Shown: in pieces, positions 15,700 through 25,127 of the stretch | Position numbering within the stretch: the stretch's first letter is position 1 | How the letters are laid out: the number at the start of each line of letters is the position of its first letter | Source: a bacterium | GTDB taxonomy: Bacteria; Cyanobacteriota; Vampirovibrionia; Gastranaerophilales; Gastranaerophilaceae | Assembly: GCA_017470245.1 (NCBI GenBank) | Contig: JAFUEV010000078.1 | Coordinates: forward strand, 1-32,252 | Direction of reading: 5' to 3' | Length of the DNA stretch: 32,252 nt | Position numbers and translations under genes: made by a program | Notes under the pieces: model-generated | Told to the model about the DNA's origin: nothing | Seen by the model: the letters and a program-made list of their open reading frames with translations, nothing else | The model's database searches: none

Positions 15700-15712
15700 T
15701 TTTTGTTATAAT
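15684..15712 (+). promoter_or_regulatory. Promoter of the glycosyltransferase gene
   Basis: TTTCCA (15684-15689), a 17-nt spacer and TATAAT (15707-15712), with TG at 15704-15705 making an extended -10. The leader would be about 14 nt and includes AAAGGA before the ATG at 15734. Confidence 0.6.
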
Positions 15713-15733
15713 AACAATATAAAAGGACTGAAT

Positions 15734-17326
15734 ATGAAATTCGGATTGGAAATTAAAAATTCAAAATTGCACCTTTTTTGGGATAAGTTAAATGTTGATT
15801 TCTACAAAATTTTTATACGTAGAGATAATAATTATACAGAATGTGCACAAATAAAAAATGAAAACTTCACGACATTATCTCTTATGCCGTATGGAGAAAA
15901 CGAAGCATTTATCAGAGCAATAAAAAACGGTCAAATTGTTGATCAATCTCCTACAATATTTTTTGGAATTGAAAATATAGATGCAATCACTTGTAGTAAT
16001 TCTAATATTACAGAAATCTTATGCAGCGAATATCATAATTCTTACGGTTATAGATTATATAAAAGCGAAGATGGTATAAATTTTAAAGGGGTGCAAAATT
16101 TTGCAAAAAATTATGCTCAAACACCTTATGAAAAAGGAATTTCATATAAAATAAAACCTTATTCTGTTAATAACAATGAAAGAATTATTCTAAATTCATC
16201 AGCAATATTAAATCCTGATGTAAATAAATTTGAAAAAGTTACAATCCATAAATCTTTTGAAAATAAAATGTTTATTTCGTGGAACTTTAAAGGCTATGCT
16301 GACGGATTTGCAGTATTTGCTAAAAATTCTGATTATCCGATTTTTGAAACCAATGACGGAAAATGTCATTACGCTTATATTGACAATTACAAAGAAGATA
16401 CCGAATTTAAGATAAAAGCATTCTTAAATACTCCAAACGGGCAATTTGTTATATCTGAATCCGCTTTGGTAAAATTAAGTTCAAGAAATTATACAACACC
16501 GGAAATTTCATTGATAATACCTGCATATAATGCGAAAGATTATATCGCAAGAAGTATAGATAGTGCTTTAGCCTCTGATTTTGAAAACTTAGAAATACTT
16601 ATAATAAATGACGGAAGTACGGATACAACCCAAGAAGTCATAGACTGGTACGCAAAAAATTACAAAAATATTGTATCCATTCAAAAGGAAAACGGCGGAG
16701 TTGCTCACGCCAGAAACGTCGGCATAGAAAAAGCACAAGGGAAATACATAGCATTTATGGACAATGATGACGTTATTCGTCCGAATATGATGAGCTGTAT
16801 GTATAACTCAATAACAAAAAACGACTGTGACATTGCAATTGCTCCTCTATACAGACTTGTTGACAAAGGCTACACCCTGCATTGCAAGCTTCCGTTTGAA
16901 ACGGATACTCCGATTGACATAGATAAATATTTTGAAATTTTATATACTCCCGGGTATTACAACTGTGCAATTTGGAATAAATTGTATAAAGCATCTATCG
17001 TCAAAGCCCACCCGCTCGGAATTTTAAAATATGAAGATGTTTCTTGGACACCATGCATACTGTCTTATGCAAAAAATTTCTGCTTTTTAAATACCCCGTT
17101 CTATGAGTGGGATAGAAAAAGCCGTCCTGAAACTTTTGGAGATTTTCTGGCAAAAATGCCCGAAAATGATTTGTTTGAACACCGAAAACAAGCCATGATG
17201 TTTTTTATAGAAAACGGAAATCCTGAAAAATTAGAAATCCTTAAAACAATAGCTAAACGCCGGCTTATGAGATACGACAAAAACTCCAACCACAAAGGCT
17301 ATCAAGAATTAATACAATCGTTATAG
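15734..17326 (+). CDS. Family 2 glycosyltransferase with a beta-rich N-terminal half
   Basis: 530 residues. Residues about 256-480 form a GT-A glycosyltransferase of family GT2. SLIIPAYNAKDYIARSIDSA starts at 259, NDGSTD is at 292-297, NGGVAHARNVGIEKAQGKY is near 320-338 and the metal-binding DNDD is at 343-346. The first 250 residues are not part of that domain. They look like two or three beta-sandwich repeats in fibronectin type III style (for example KLHLFWDKLNVDFYKIFIRR at 11-30 and KMFISWNFKGYADGFAVFAK at 178-197). No membrane segment is evident, so it probably works at the cytoplasmic face. The acceptor is unknown. Surface glycan synthesis would fit the wecA-like gene nearby. Confidence 0.88.
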   Translation: MKFGLEIKNSKLHLFWDKLNVDFYKIFIRRDNNYTECAQIKNENFTTLSLMPYGENEAFIRAIKNGQIVDQSPTIFFGIENIDAITCSNSNITEILCSEYHNSYGYRLYKSEDGINFKGVQNFAKNYAQTPYEKGISYKIKPYSVNNNERIILNSSAILNPDVNKFEKVTIHKSFENKMFISWNFKGYADGFAVFAKNSDYPIFETNDGKCHYAYIDNYKEDTEFKIKAFLNTPNGQFVISESALVKLSSRNYTTPEISLIIPAYNAKDYIARSIDSALASDFENLEILIINDGSTDTTQEVIDWYAKNYKNIVSIQKENGGVAHARNVGIEKAQGKYIAFMDNDDVIRPNMMSCMYNSITKNDCDIAIAPLYRLVDKGYTLHCKLPFETDTPIDIDKYFEILYTPGYYNCAIWNKLYKASIVKAHPLGILKYEDVSWTPCILSYAKNFCFLNTPFYEWDRKSRPETFGDFLAKMPENDLFEHRKQAMMFFIENGNPEKLEILKTIAKRRLMRYDKNSNHKGYQELIQSL

Positions 17327-17398
17327 GCTTTTTTGAGCTATTTTATTGTAAAAAAACTTTACCCCTTGTAAAGATATTCGCCACAACAATGATGTTTG

Positions 17399-17407
17399 TG
17401 CTATAAT
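17399..17407 (+). promoter_or_regulatory. gyrA extended -10 promoter
   Basis: TGCTATAAT (17399-17407) is a perfect extended -10 box. The -35 is poor. The start would be near 17414, downstream of an in-frame ATG at 17409, which therefore cannot be the start codon. A CTTTAC/GTAAAG inverted repeat lies upstream at 17357-17373. Confidence 0.7.
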
Positions 17408-17441
17408 CATGTTAATAGTTAAGGACTGGAGGGAAAGAGGA

Positions 17442-20003
17442 GTGACTCAACAAAACATGTTTGAACATGGGAAAATTGTTCCCGTTAATATTAGAGAAGA
17501 AATGAAACGTTCATATATTGACTATGCAATGAGTGTAATTGTAGGACGCGCATTGCCGGACGTTAGAGATGGATTAAAGCCTGTTCACAGACGTATTTTA
17601 TATGCTATGAACGAGCTTGGCATGTATCCTGATAAGCCATTTAAAAAATGTGCAAGAATCGTAGGGGAAGTTCTTGGTAAGTATCACCCGCATGGTGACA
17701 GTTCGGTTTACGAAGCACTGGTTCGTATGGCTCAAGATTTTTCTACAAGGTATTTGATGGTTGACGGGCATGGAAACTTCGGTTCTGTTGACGGAGACGG
17801 GGCAGCCGCTATGCGTTATACAGAAGCTCGTATGCACAAAATTACACAATCAATGCTTGCCGATATTGATTGCGAAACTGTTGAATTTGAACCAAACTTT
17901 GACGGTTCATTACAAGAACCTTCAGTTCTTCCTGTAAGACTTCCAATGCTCTTATTAAACGGTGTTTCAGGAATTGCAGTAGGTATGGCAACAAATATTC
18001 CTCCACATAACCTTTGCGAAATTGTTGACGGTACAATTGCATTGATTGATAATCCGAAAATTACTATTCCTGAGCTTATGGAATACATAAAAGGTCCGGA
18101 TTTCCCGACTGCCGCAACAATTATCGGATTAAATGATATCAAACAAGCTTACGAAACAGGCAGAGGTTCAATTAAAATGTCTGCCGTATCTGGATTTGAA
18201 GAAATTGCAGGCGGCGGTGGACGACAAGCCAGAACTGCTATTGTCGTTACTGAAATTCCTTACCAAGTTAACAAAGCTCAATTGATTGAAAAAATTGCAG
18301 AACTTGTAAAAGATGAAAGAATTAAAGGGATTTCAGATATTCGTGATGAATCCGACAGAGAAGGAATGAGAATTGTTATTGAACTTAAGCGTGATGCAAA
18401 ACCTGATGTTGTTCGTAACAATTTGTATAAATACACTCAACTAGCAACAACCTTTGGTGTTAATATGGTTGCTCTTTGCGGGAAACAGCCGCGTTTAATG
18501 AATTTGTACGAAGTATTAAACGAATTTGTTGAACACCGAATTGAAATTGTTACAAGAAGAACAATTTTCTTCCTGAAAAAAGCAAAAATCAGAGCTCATA
18601 TTTTGGCAGGATTAATCATTGCTTTAGGCTCAATTGACGAAGTTATCGAACTTATTAAAAAATCAAAAACAACTGATGATGCAAGAGATGGCTTGATGAG
18701 CAGGTTCGGACTGGATACAGATCAAGCAAATGCAATCCTTGAAATGCAATTAAGACGTTTGACAGGATTGGAGCAAGATAAAGTTAAAGCTGAATATGAT
18801 GACTTATTAAAGAAAATTTCTGAGTATGAATCAATATTGGCAAGCCGCCAAAAAATTCTTGAAATTATTAAAACTGAATTACTTGAAGACAAAGAAAAGT
18901 ACGGCGATGACAGAAAAACTCAAATTCTGCCGGAACAAGGAGAAGTTACAATCGAAGACTTAACTCCAAATACTCCAATGGCAGTATTTATAACTCATCA
19001 AGGATATTTAAAACGAATTTCTCTTGATACGTTTGAACGTCAAAACCGTGCAACAAGAGGTAAATCCGGCATTAAAACAAAAGAAGATGATGATATTCAA
19101 CATTTCTTTACCGCAATGATGCACGATAAAGTATTGTTCTTCTCATCTAAAGGTACAGTTTATAGCTTAAATGTATATGATTTCCCTGAAGGCGGACGTC
19201 AGGCTAAAGGTTTACCTATCGTAAATGTTCTTCCTATAGATCAAGATGAAAAGATTACGGCAGTTGTACCTGTAAGCAGTTTCTCTAAAGAATTGAACTT
19301 AATTATGCTTACTAAAAAAGGTAACATCAAACGTATCGAGCTTGATAATTTCTCAAATATCAGACGTAACGGTATTATCGCAATCGGACTTGATGAAGGA
19401 GACAGTTTGAATTGGGTTAAACTTGCAACCGCTCGTGACGAAATCATTATCGGTACATCTTGCGGTATGGCAATCAGATTCCCAATCCAAGATTTAAGAC
19501 CGTTAGGCAGAAGTGCAAGAGGGGTAATTTCAATGAAATTACGTTCAGGTGATGAAATTGTAGGCTGCGATATTGTTCCGCAAGACTATGATGCAGATTT
19601 ACTTGTTGTAACTTCTGACGGCTTTGGAAAACGTACAAAATTATCAGAATTCAGAACACAAAACAGAGGTGGTATCGGTCTTATTGCAACTAAATTCAAA
19701 ACAAGTGCATCAAGACTTGTCGCATTAACCATTGTGAGAGATTCTGATGATATAATGCTTGTTACTGCAAACGGAGTTGTTACCAGATTGAATGCAGGTT
19801 CAATTTCTCAACAAGGACGTCCTGCAACAGGTGTTAGAGCTCAAAACTTGAATGATAATGATTATGTCGTATCAGTTAATAAGATTATTAATCCTGATGA
19901 AAACGACGTAACAATAAAATCTTCTTCATCAACAGAAGTTGAAACACCGACAGAAGAAGTTCAGCAAACAAGTTTGCTTGATGATGAAAATAACCAAAAC
20001 TAA
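17442..20003 (+). CDS. gyrA: DNA gyrase subunit A
   Basis: Subunit A of the type II topoisomerase that introduces negative supercoils, 853 residues from the GTG at 17442, which has GGAGGG about 9 nt upstream. The active-site tyrosine is in [10 protein letters not shown] (Tyr126). The quinolone region [17 protein letters not shown] keeps Ser and Glu at the positions equivalent to E. coli 83 and 87, so there is no sign of quinolone resistance there. The C-terminal beta-pinwheel is present, with repeated [18 protein letters not shown] and GFGKRTKLS blades. The canonical GyrA-box QRRGGKG is replaced by [10 protein letters not shown]. The C-terminal tail is acidic. ParC is a possible alternative, but gyrA is favoured because of the cyanobacteria-like character. 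Confidence 0.92.
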   Translation: MTQQNMFEHGKIVPVNIREEMKRSYIDYAMSVIVGRALPDVRDGLKPVHRRILYAMNELGMYPDKPFKKCARIVGEVLGKYHPHGDSSVYEALVRMAQDFSTRYLMVDGHGNFGSVDGDGAAAMRYTEARMHKITQSMLADIDCETVEFEPNFDGSLQEPSVLPVRLPMLLLNGVSGIAVGMATNIPPHNLCEIVDGTIALIDNPKITIPELMEYIKGPDFPTAATIIGLNDIKQAYETGRGSIKMSAVSGFEEIAGGGGRQARTAIVVTEIPYQVNKAQLIEKIAELVKDERIKGISDIRDESDREGMRIVIELKRDAKPDVVRNNLYKYTQLATTFGVNMVALCGKQPRLMNLYEVLNEFVEHRIEIVTRRTIFFLKKAKIRAHILAGLIIALGSIDEVIELIKKSKTTDDARDGLMSRFGLDTDQANAILEMQLRRLTGLEQDKVKAEYDDLLKKISEYESILASRQKILEIIKTELLEDKEKYGDDRKTQILPEQGEVTIEDLTPNTPMAVFITHQGYLKRISLDTFERQNRATRGKSGIKTKEDDDIQHFFTAMMHDKVLFFSSKGTVYSLNVYDFPEGGRQAKGLPIVNVLPIDQDEKITAVVPVSSFSKELNLIMLTKKGNIKRIELDNFSNIRRNGIIAIGLDEGDSLNWVKLATARDEIIIGTSCGMAIRFPIQDLRPLGRSARGVISMKLRSGDEIVGCDIVPQDYDADLLVVTSDGFGKRTKLSEFRTQNRGGIGLIATKFKTSASRLVALTIVRDSDDIMLVTANGVVTRLNAGSISQQGRPATGVRAQNLNDNDYVVSVNKIINPDENDVTIKSSSSTEVETPTEEVQQTSLLDDENNQN

Positions 20004-20012
20004 TTCAAATAA

Positions 20013-20049
20013 AAAAAAGTGGCGAGGCTTTTAGCCTCGCCACTTTTTT
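20013..20049. terminator. Strong bidirectional terminator
   Basis: GTGGCGAGGC (20019-20028) pairs perfectly with GCCTCGCCAC (20034-20043) around a tight loop. An A-run precedes the stem and a T-run follows it. It lies between gyrA and the convergent AsmA-like gene and works for both. Confidence 0.95.
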
Positions 20050-20057
20050 ATACTATA

Positions 20058-23000
20058 CTAATCCTTTATCCATCGGAAACTTTTAACATAATTATTCCCG
20101 TTAATATCACCATAAATTTCGGCTTTAAAAACTCTCAAAATATTAGACTTATCAAAATTAGGAATTTTATTTATATTACTTGTGGATTTTGGATTAATTT
20201 CATTTATTTTTACTCCGGGAATAGTATTAAATAAAGTATTCAAAGAGGTATTACCAATTCTGCCCAAAAGTGTTGAAATGTTTTTTGATAAACTTCCATA
20301 TACTTCCATATCGGCAACAAGAGTAGATAAATTGTAACTGCCTGTCATATACATATTCAAATCATTACCGTTTGAATACACATTTATATCGTCAGCAACA
20401 CCGTTTTCTACATGAACATTCCCGCTAATACTGTTAAAATTACCGGTTTTTAAAGGAGTAATAAGATCAATAATACCATTAATTGAAACTCCTGTAACTC
20501 CGCCAGTAATTAAATTTCCTGCTTTTAACAGGTATTCAAGAGAACCGAGTTTAGGCATTCTGCCATCAATTACTTCAAAATCTCCGCTTCCTGATAAAGT
20601 ATTTACACAATCAACACTTGTAATACCGGAGCAAGAAGCATTCAATTTCCCTGTTACAATACCGTAAACCTGACCTGTCATATCAAAGAAGTTTTCAGCA
20701 ATAATCTGAGCATCAGCATTATTGATGTTCATATCAGCATCACCTTTGAGATTTTTTAAGTCATAAACAATATTTCCGTCTACCGTCCCATTAGCAATAT
20801 CGAAACTGTAATTATCAATCCTTAATTTTTGCTCACTACCTAATGTAATATGAGACTTAAAATTTTTAGCTTGGGCCTTTTTAATAAGAACATTATCCGC
20901 ATTAATTTGAGCATTTTTAATTATAACGGTATCAGGAGCAAATAATTGAGTGTTTTCATCAGATTTGTTACGATTTTTTCTTGTACTGTCAGCCTCCAAA
21001 TCACTTATTGAAGATGCTACAACATTCAAATCTAATTCGTCCATTTGTATATTTATATCTTCAATTCTTATAGGTTTAACTAAATTATTAACTATTTTTG
21101 CCTGCATTAATATATCATTGGTCAAGACAATAGACTTAGAATCAAGATTAATATAATCTTTTTGAAAATCTAAGTTAATATCTCTGACTGTAGAATTAAA
21201 AAGCGGAATATCCACACTTTTTATATTTAGAAAACCTAATATATAAGGAATTTCTGAAGTACCGTTAATTAATAAATCCGTAGTAAATACTCCTTGTTTT
21301 ATAGTAGGTTTTTTGAATAAGACATTGAAAATTCTCGCATTCGTAGGATTTGCAGTTTTAATTTTAAAGTTTTTAAAGCCAACAATTTTATCTTTTAATA
21401 AATACAAATCTCCGGACATAGAAACCTGATTTTGTTCAGATTTTTTCTTATTTTGAGAAGTAATTGTTTGGTTATAATTCAGCGAATTCACTCTCAATCT
21501 GTTAGGATAAAGTATTATATCCGAAATAACAGAAACAGGGTTTGTTGTCATTCCGTCTGAATTTAAAGTTCCGGTCGGTGCTCCTGCAATTGTTGCACCC
21601 ATGTAATAAATCGAAGCGTTTTCGGCAAGATTAAGGTTAGATTTTGCATTCAAAGAATTTAAAACACCATTTAACCTTGTATAAAAGTTTATATCACCTT
21701 TAATTTTTACAGGATAAACAGCTTTTGAGTTATAGAATCTGTCAAAAAAGTTTTGTGTTAATTTAGAACTTATAAATAAATTCAAATTCGGATTTTGATA
21801 AATATTAGAGATTTTACCATTCAAAAAGACGGGCATAGAGCTTACTGTAGAATTAATTTTATCCAAATATAAAACATTTCCTCGAATATTGGCATTCCCG
21901 TTTATAATTTTCACTACCGCATCAAATGGTTTATAAACAAACGAAACTGATTTCAAATTTGTATCAGCATTTATATTATTATTTGAAATACTTCCGGAAA
22001 TATCTATATTACCTTTCACATTAGCTATATTATCAATTTGTGAGGCCAATTCTTTCGGAAGTTTAATTTGATTTTTAATTGTACTAATTGAACTCAAATC
22101 AAAATTTTTAAAATTATATTTTGCTTGAGCTATACTCATCTGACCTTTATCAATATTGTTCATAACAAATGAAAGGGCAAACGGATTATTATTAAATAAA
22201 CCTTTTAAATTTGACGTACTCAACAAACCATTTTTAATTGTAAAAGTCCCGCCTTCTGTTTTTATCGGATTGTTAGCAGTCATATTAGAAATTATTTTAC
22301 CGTCAACTGATATTTTATTATAATCAATCTTTCCCGCTTCAGCTTTTCCGTTATATGAAGCATTAAATGAAGTATAAATTTCACCTATTTCTTTTTTATA
22401 AGGCAGAACCATATCAGGGTGCAAAAGTTCAAATACATCAGCTAATTTTAGTTTATCAGAATGAGCCTTCAAATTTATTTGAGAATTTGTGCCTGTCCCC
22501 CAAACATGAACATTTGATTGGCGTACATTACCGGTAACATCATAATCTGAATTATATTGATCAAAATTGACAATACCGTTTACACCAGTAAAAGGTAAAT
22601 ATGTATCCTGCATAACAGTTTTAGCATTATGCAGTTTTATTGTACCTTTTGCAAATAAATCTTGATTAAACACCATTTCTTCAGCATCTTTAACTAACCC
22701 GTACACGTGAATAAATAAATCAGCCGTACCATCAGGTTTTGTAAATGGCTTCACAACTTTTTGAATATCAACAAGCAATGGAGAAGAATTAACTGCTTTT
22801 ATTAACTTTTTAATATCCTGAGATTTTGAAGTTACATAAACATTCAATTTTCCCAAAATAACGCAATCACCATTAACTTCAACCGGTTTTCCGTCAATAA
22901 ATGCTTGCGTACTTTTAAAAGTAATTTTTTTATCATCAAAAAGAACTTCCCCTGCCCCTTTGTGAAGCTCTAAATTATTGATGTCAATAAAAGATAAAAT

Positions 23001-24557
23001 TACATCTCTAAAATTAAAATTTCCCCAAATATGCGGATCTAATTTAGTACCTGAAGAACGCAAATCTATATTTCCGATACCTGCAATATTCATCAAAGGG
23101 ACAGGTCCCAATTGAAATTTTAAAATCTCATGTAAAGGAACTAAAACTTCTCTTGCTGGTTCTAATAATACGCTATCCGTACTTTTAATATTTAATTCGG
23201 AATATTTTGAACCATCAAGCAATACATTACCTTTAACCGTAACACTTTGATTATTTGTAGTTGGGACAAAAACATTTAACAACATTTTCTGCCCTATAAA
23301 TTTCAAATCAATACTTGCATTAGCATTTGCACCCTTAATCGGTTTAATAAGATATGCATCTCTGAGCTTAACTTCTCCTGTTACATTCGGTTTTATACCC
23401 TTTCCCTTAAATTTTAATTTACCTTGACCATCGCCGTAAAACACATATTTTTTAAGTTTATATAAATTAAAATCAGGCAATAATTTCTCACTACCCGGAA
23501 GTATTGCAACGGCATTTTCTATTCTCGTATCATAAACTTCCGCTTCAACATCATATTTAGGTTCTTTATGACCTAAATCAAAAATTTTACCGTTAACCTT
23601 TGCATGTAATTTATCGGCATTTAACTCTGTATTTTCAAACATTATTCCGTTATCAACGGTTAAGAAATTAACATCTGCCGTCAATTTATCGTCATAAATT
23701 ATTGATGATGCTCTATCGGCACCAATAATTTTTAAATTATCAGTTTCAAGACGAGTAGTAACTTTTTTATGACCAAAATTGTCATTAACCGTATCGGCAT
23801 TAAAACTTACAAATCCGCTTAAAGATTTAATTTTCCCTCCGGATAAAGAACTTACATAATCTGATATTGATGCCAAATCAAAATTATTTATTTGAGCATC
23901 AATTCTTAATTTATCCTCAGATAACCTATCTATAGGGAGATTAATATCAACATCTGCAAAAATATTTGCACTTTTCTTTCCTGAATTAAAAACTGCCTCA
24001 GTTGCAAATTGCATCTGCTTATTTTGGATATACTTTCCATGCCTGAAATAAAGTCCGTTCAAACTTACTTTTTGATTATTATTTTTATCGTCAAGTAAAA
24101 TATTATATTCACCGATATTCAAATTCATCTTCGCCAATTTAAACTCTGACGGAGATTTCGGAGGTTCAAGCTTATATTGCCCGATATAAAAATCAGAATC
24201 TTTAAATACAAAATTTACATACTCTCTTGTTGCAGAAAGATTAGTTATTTCTATTTTTTTACTCAATAAAGGCAAAAGTCTTAATTTTAACTTGGGATTA
24301 TCCACAGATAAAACCTTGGTATTATCATAATTAAAGAGTGAAATATTATCACTTTGTATCCAAACAGACGGGAACCACCCCATAGACAATTTTGGATTAC
24401 CAATATCAACCTTGTAGCCTGAAGTTTCATATATTTTATTTTCTATAAAATTTTTATGAGCAGGAAGATTTACAACAGCAGGTATTCCCCACGCATATAA
24501 ACCGCAGGCCATCGCAAAACTACCCAATACTGTCGCAATTTTCCATTCTCTTTTCAT
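20058..24557 (-). CDS. AsmA-like giant envelope protein
   Basis: 1499 residues from the ATG at 24557. One N-terminal membrane helix (about 6-28, KIATVLGSFAMACGLYAW) is followed by an AsmA-type start (ENKIYETSGYKVDIGNPKLSMGWFPSVWI, split here as ENKIYETSGYKV and DIGNPKLSMGWFPSVWI). A very long beta-rich body with recurring short strands follows, typical of the repeating beta-groove proteins. The C-terminal part has the AsmA_2-like segment GSGDFEVIDGRMPKLGSLEY followed by LLKAGNLITGG. AsmA/TamB/YhdP-type proteins are thought to bridge inner and outer membranes and carry phospholipids, so this argues for a diderm cell. A TTG at 24617 upstream of the promoter is rejected as start. No ribosome site is present; the mRNA appears leaderless. 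Confidence 0.87.
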   Translation of the reverse strand: MKREWKIATVLGSFAMACGLYAWGIPAVVNLPAHKNFIENKIYETSGYKVDIGNPKLSMGWFPSVWIQSDNISLFNYDNTKVLSVDNPKLKLRLLPLLSKKIEITNLSATREYVNFVFKDSDFYIGQYKLEPPKSPSEFKLAKMNLNIGEYNILLDDKNNNQKVSLNGLYFRHGKYIQNKQMQFATEAVFNSGKKSANIFADVDINLPIDRLSEDKLRIDAQINNFDLASISDYVSSLSGGKIKSLSGFVSFNADTVNDNFGHKKVTTRLETDNLKIIGADRASSIIYDDKLTADVNFLTVDNGIMFENTELNADKLHAKVNGKIFDLGHKEPKYDVEAEVYDTRIENAVAILPGSEKLLPDFNLYKLKKYVFYGDGQGKLKFKGKGIKPNVTGEVKLRDAYLIKPIKGANANASIDLKFIGQKMLLNVFVPTTNNQSVTVKGNVLLDGSKYSELNIKSTDSVLLEPAREVLVPLHEILKFQLGPVPLMNIAGIGNIDLRSSGTKLDPHIWGNFNFRDVILSFIDINNLELHKGAGEVLFDDKKITFKSTQAFIDGKPVEVNGDCVILGKLNVYVTSKSQDIKKLIKAVNSSPLLVDIQKVVKPFTKPDGTADLFIHVYGLVKDAEEMVFNQDLFAKGTIKLHNAKTVMQDTYLPFTGVNGIVNFDQYNSDYDVTGNVRQSNVHVWGTGTNSQINLKAHSDKLKLADVFELLHPDMVLPYKKEIGEIYTSFNASYNGKAEAGKIDYNKISVDGKIISNMTANNPIKTEGGTFTIKNGLLSTSNLKGLFNNNPFALSFVMNNIDKGQMSIAQAKYNFKNFDLSSISTIKNQIKLPKELASQIDNIANVKGNIDISGSISNNNINADTNLKSVSFVYKPFDAVVKIINGNANIRGNVLYLDKINSTVSSMPVFLNGKISNIYQNPNLNLFISSKLTQNFFDRFYNSKAVYPVKIKGDINFYTRLNGVLNSLNAKSNLNLAENASIYYMGATIAGAPTGTLNSDGMTTNPVSVISDIILYPNRLRVNSLNYNQTITSQNKKKSEQNQVSMSGDLYLLKDKIVGFKNFKIKTANPTNARIFNVLFKKPTIKQGVFTTDLLINGTSEIPYILGFLNIKSVDIPLFNSTVRDINLDFQKDYINLDSKSIVLTNDILMQAKIVNNLVKPIRIEDINIQMDELDLNVVASSISDLEADSTRKNRNKSDENTQLFAPDTVIIKNAQINADNVLIKKAQAKNFKSHITLGSEQKLRIDNYSFDIANGTVDGNIVYDLKNLKGDADMNINNADAQIIAENFFDMTGQVYGIVTGKLNASCSGITSVDCVNTLSGSGDFEVIDGRMPKLGSLEYLLKAGNLITGGVTGVSINGIIDLITPLKTGNFNSISGNVHVENGVADDINVYSNGNDLNMYMTGSYNLSTLVADMEVYGSLSKNISTLLGRIGNTSLNTLFNTIPGVKINEINPKSTSNINKIPNFDKSNILRVFKAEIYGDINGNNYVKSFRWIKD

Positions 24558-24566
24558 ATTACAAGT

Positions 24567-24595
24567 ATTATATAAAAGATGAAAAATAAATACAA
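24567..24595 (-). promoter_or_regulatory. Promoter of the AsmA-like gene
   Basis: On the minus strand TTGTAT (24595-24590), exactly 17 nt and a perfect TATAAT (24572-24567). The predicted start is near 24560, so only about 3 nt precede the ATG at 24557. Confidence 0.7.
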
Positions 24596-24707
24596 TCGTT
24601 AAATTAGTTGAGTACAAACTAAAGATTAACCCTATCGGCTATAAAAATTTATTAAACTCAAAACTTTTTGGTAATAATTTCCGTTGGTGAATTATAAATA
24701 ATAGAAT

Positions 24708-24716
24708 TGTTATGAT
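24708..24716 (+). promoter_or_regulatory. Extended -10 promoter of the 55-residue ORF
   Basis: TGTTATGAT (24708-24716) fits TG-N-TATGAT. The start would fall near 24723, about 7 nt before the ATG at 24730. There is no convincing -35. Confidence 0.35.
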
Positions 24717-24729
24717 AGTTAGGAATTTT

Positions 24730-24897
24730 ATGGCAGATTTATTAAGTTACACAAAAAAAATTGCAGATAGAATTTCATATTATGATGCAATAATAGATTT
24801 TGCAGATGACACCCACTGGTTTAACCCATTCTATAAACAACCGGAGGTTACGGTAATTTGGGTAGAAAATCCTGATAATAGTATTTGGGATATATAA
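24730..24897 (+). CDS. Small hypothetical protein, 55 residues
   Basis: Begins MADLLSYTKKIADRISYYDA and ends VIWVENPDNSIWDI. The content is rich in aromatic and acidic residues (three Trp in 55) and includes DDTHWFNPFYKQPEVTVIW. There is no membrane segment and no recognised family. The ATG at 24730 has AGGA 6 nt upstream, although the predicted transcript may start inside that site. An in-frame ATG at 24712 overlaps the -10 box and is unlikely. It is transcribed divergently from the AsmA-like gene, 170 bp away. Real but small gene, moderate confidence. Confidence 0.5.
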   Translation: MADLLSYTKKIADRISYYDAIIDFADDTHWFNPFYKQPEVTVIWVENPDNSIWDI

Positions 24898-24927
24898 ATT
24901 TTAACTTTGTACTCTATTATGAAAATA

Positions 24928-25005
24928 ACCCACCCAAATTTCTAAATTTCGCATTCGTTCAATTTGAAAATTTTCCCTCCCTGATTAGGGAGGGTTAGGG
25001 TGGGT
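24928..25005. repeat. Nested hairpin repeat
   Basis: Outer arms ACCCACCC (24928-24935) and GGGTGGGT (24998-25005) enclose an inner perfect hairpin, CCCTCCCT (24975-24982) with AGGGAGGG (24987-24994). The inner part, together with the following GGGTTAGGGTGGGTA, resembles a G-rich repeat that I recall being dispersed in many bacterial genomes. The rest of the 230-bp gap (24898-25127) shows no gene. Confidence 0.65.
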
Positions 25006-25050
25006 ATTAGTTTTGAAACATTATTCAAGTAGGCTTCTATATAATTACCT

Positions 25051-25075
25051 AAAAAAATACCGCTTTGACAAGCGG
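25051..25075 (-). terminator. Terminator after the helical-ended protein gene
   Basis: Read on the minus strand, CCGCTT-GTCA-AAGCGG (25075-25060) is followed by TATTTTTTT. It lies about 50 bp past the stop at 25128. Confidence 0.7.
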
Positions 25076-25127
25076 CAGGGAAAAGTTACGAAAATTAATT
25101 GTAGGGAAAAATATAAAATATAAATTA

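Noticed and set aside
17409..17441. ATG at 17409 as the gyrA start
   Set aside because: It lies only one base past the -10 box, so it would not be in the transcript; the GTG at 17442 has a good ribosome site.
17816..18142. Antisense ORFs inside gyrA
   Set aside because: Frame shadows of a strongly conserved gene.
24558..24617. TTG at 24617 as the AsmA-like start
   Set aside because: It lies upstream of a strong promoter and adds residues before an otherwise normal N-terminal anchor.
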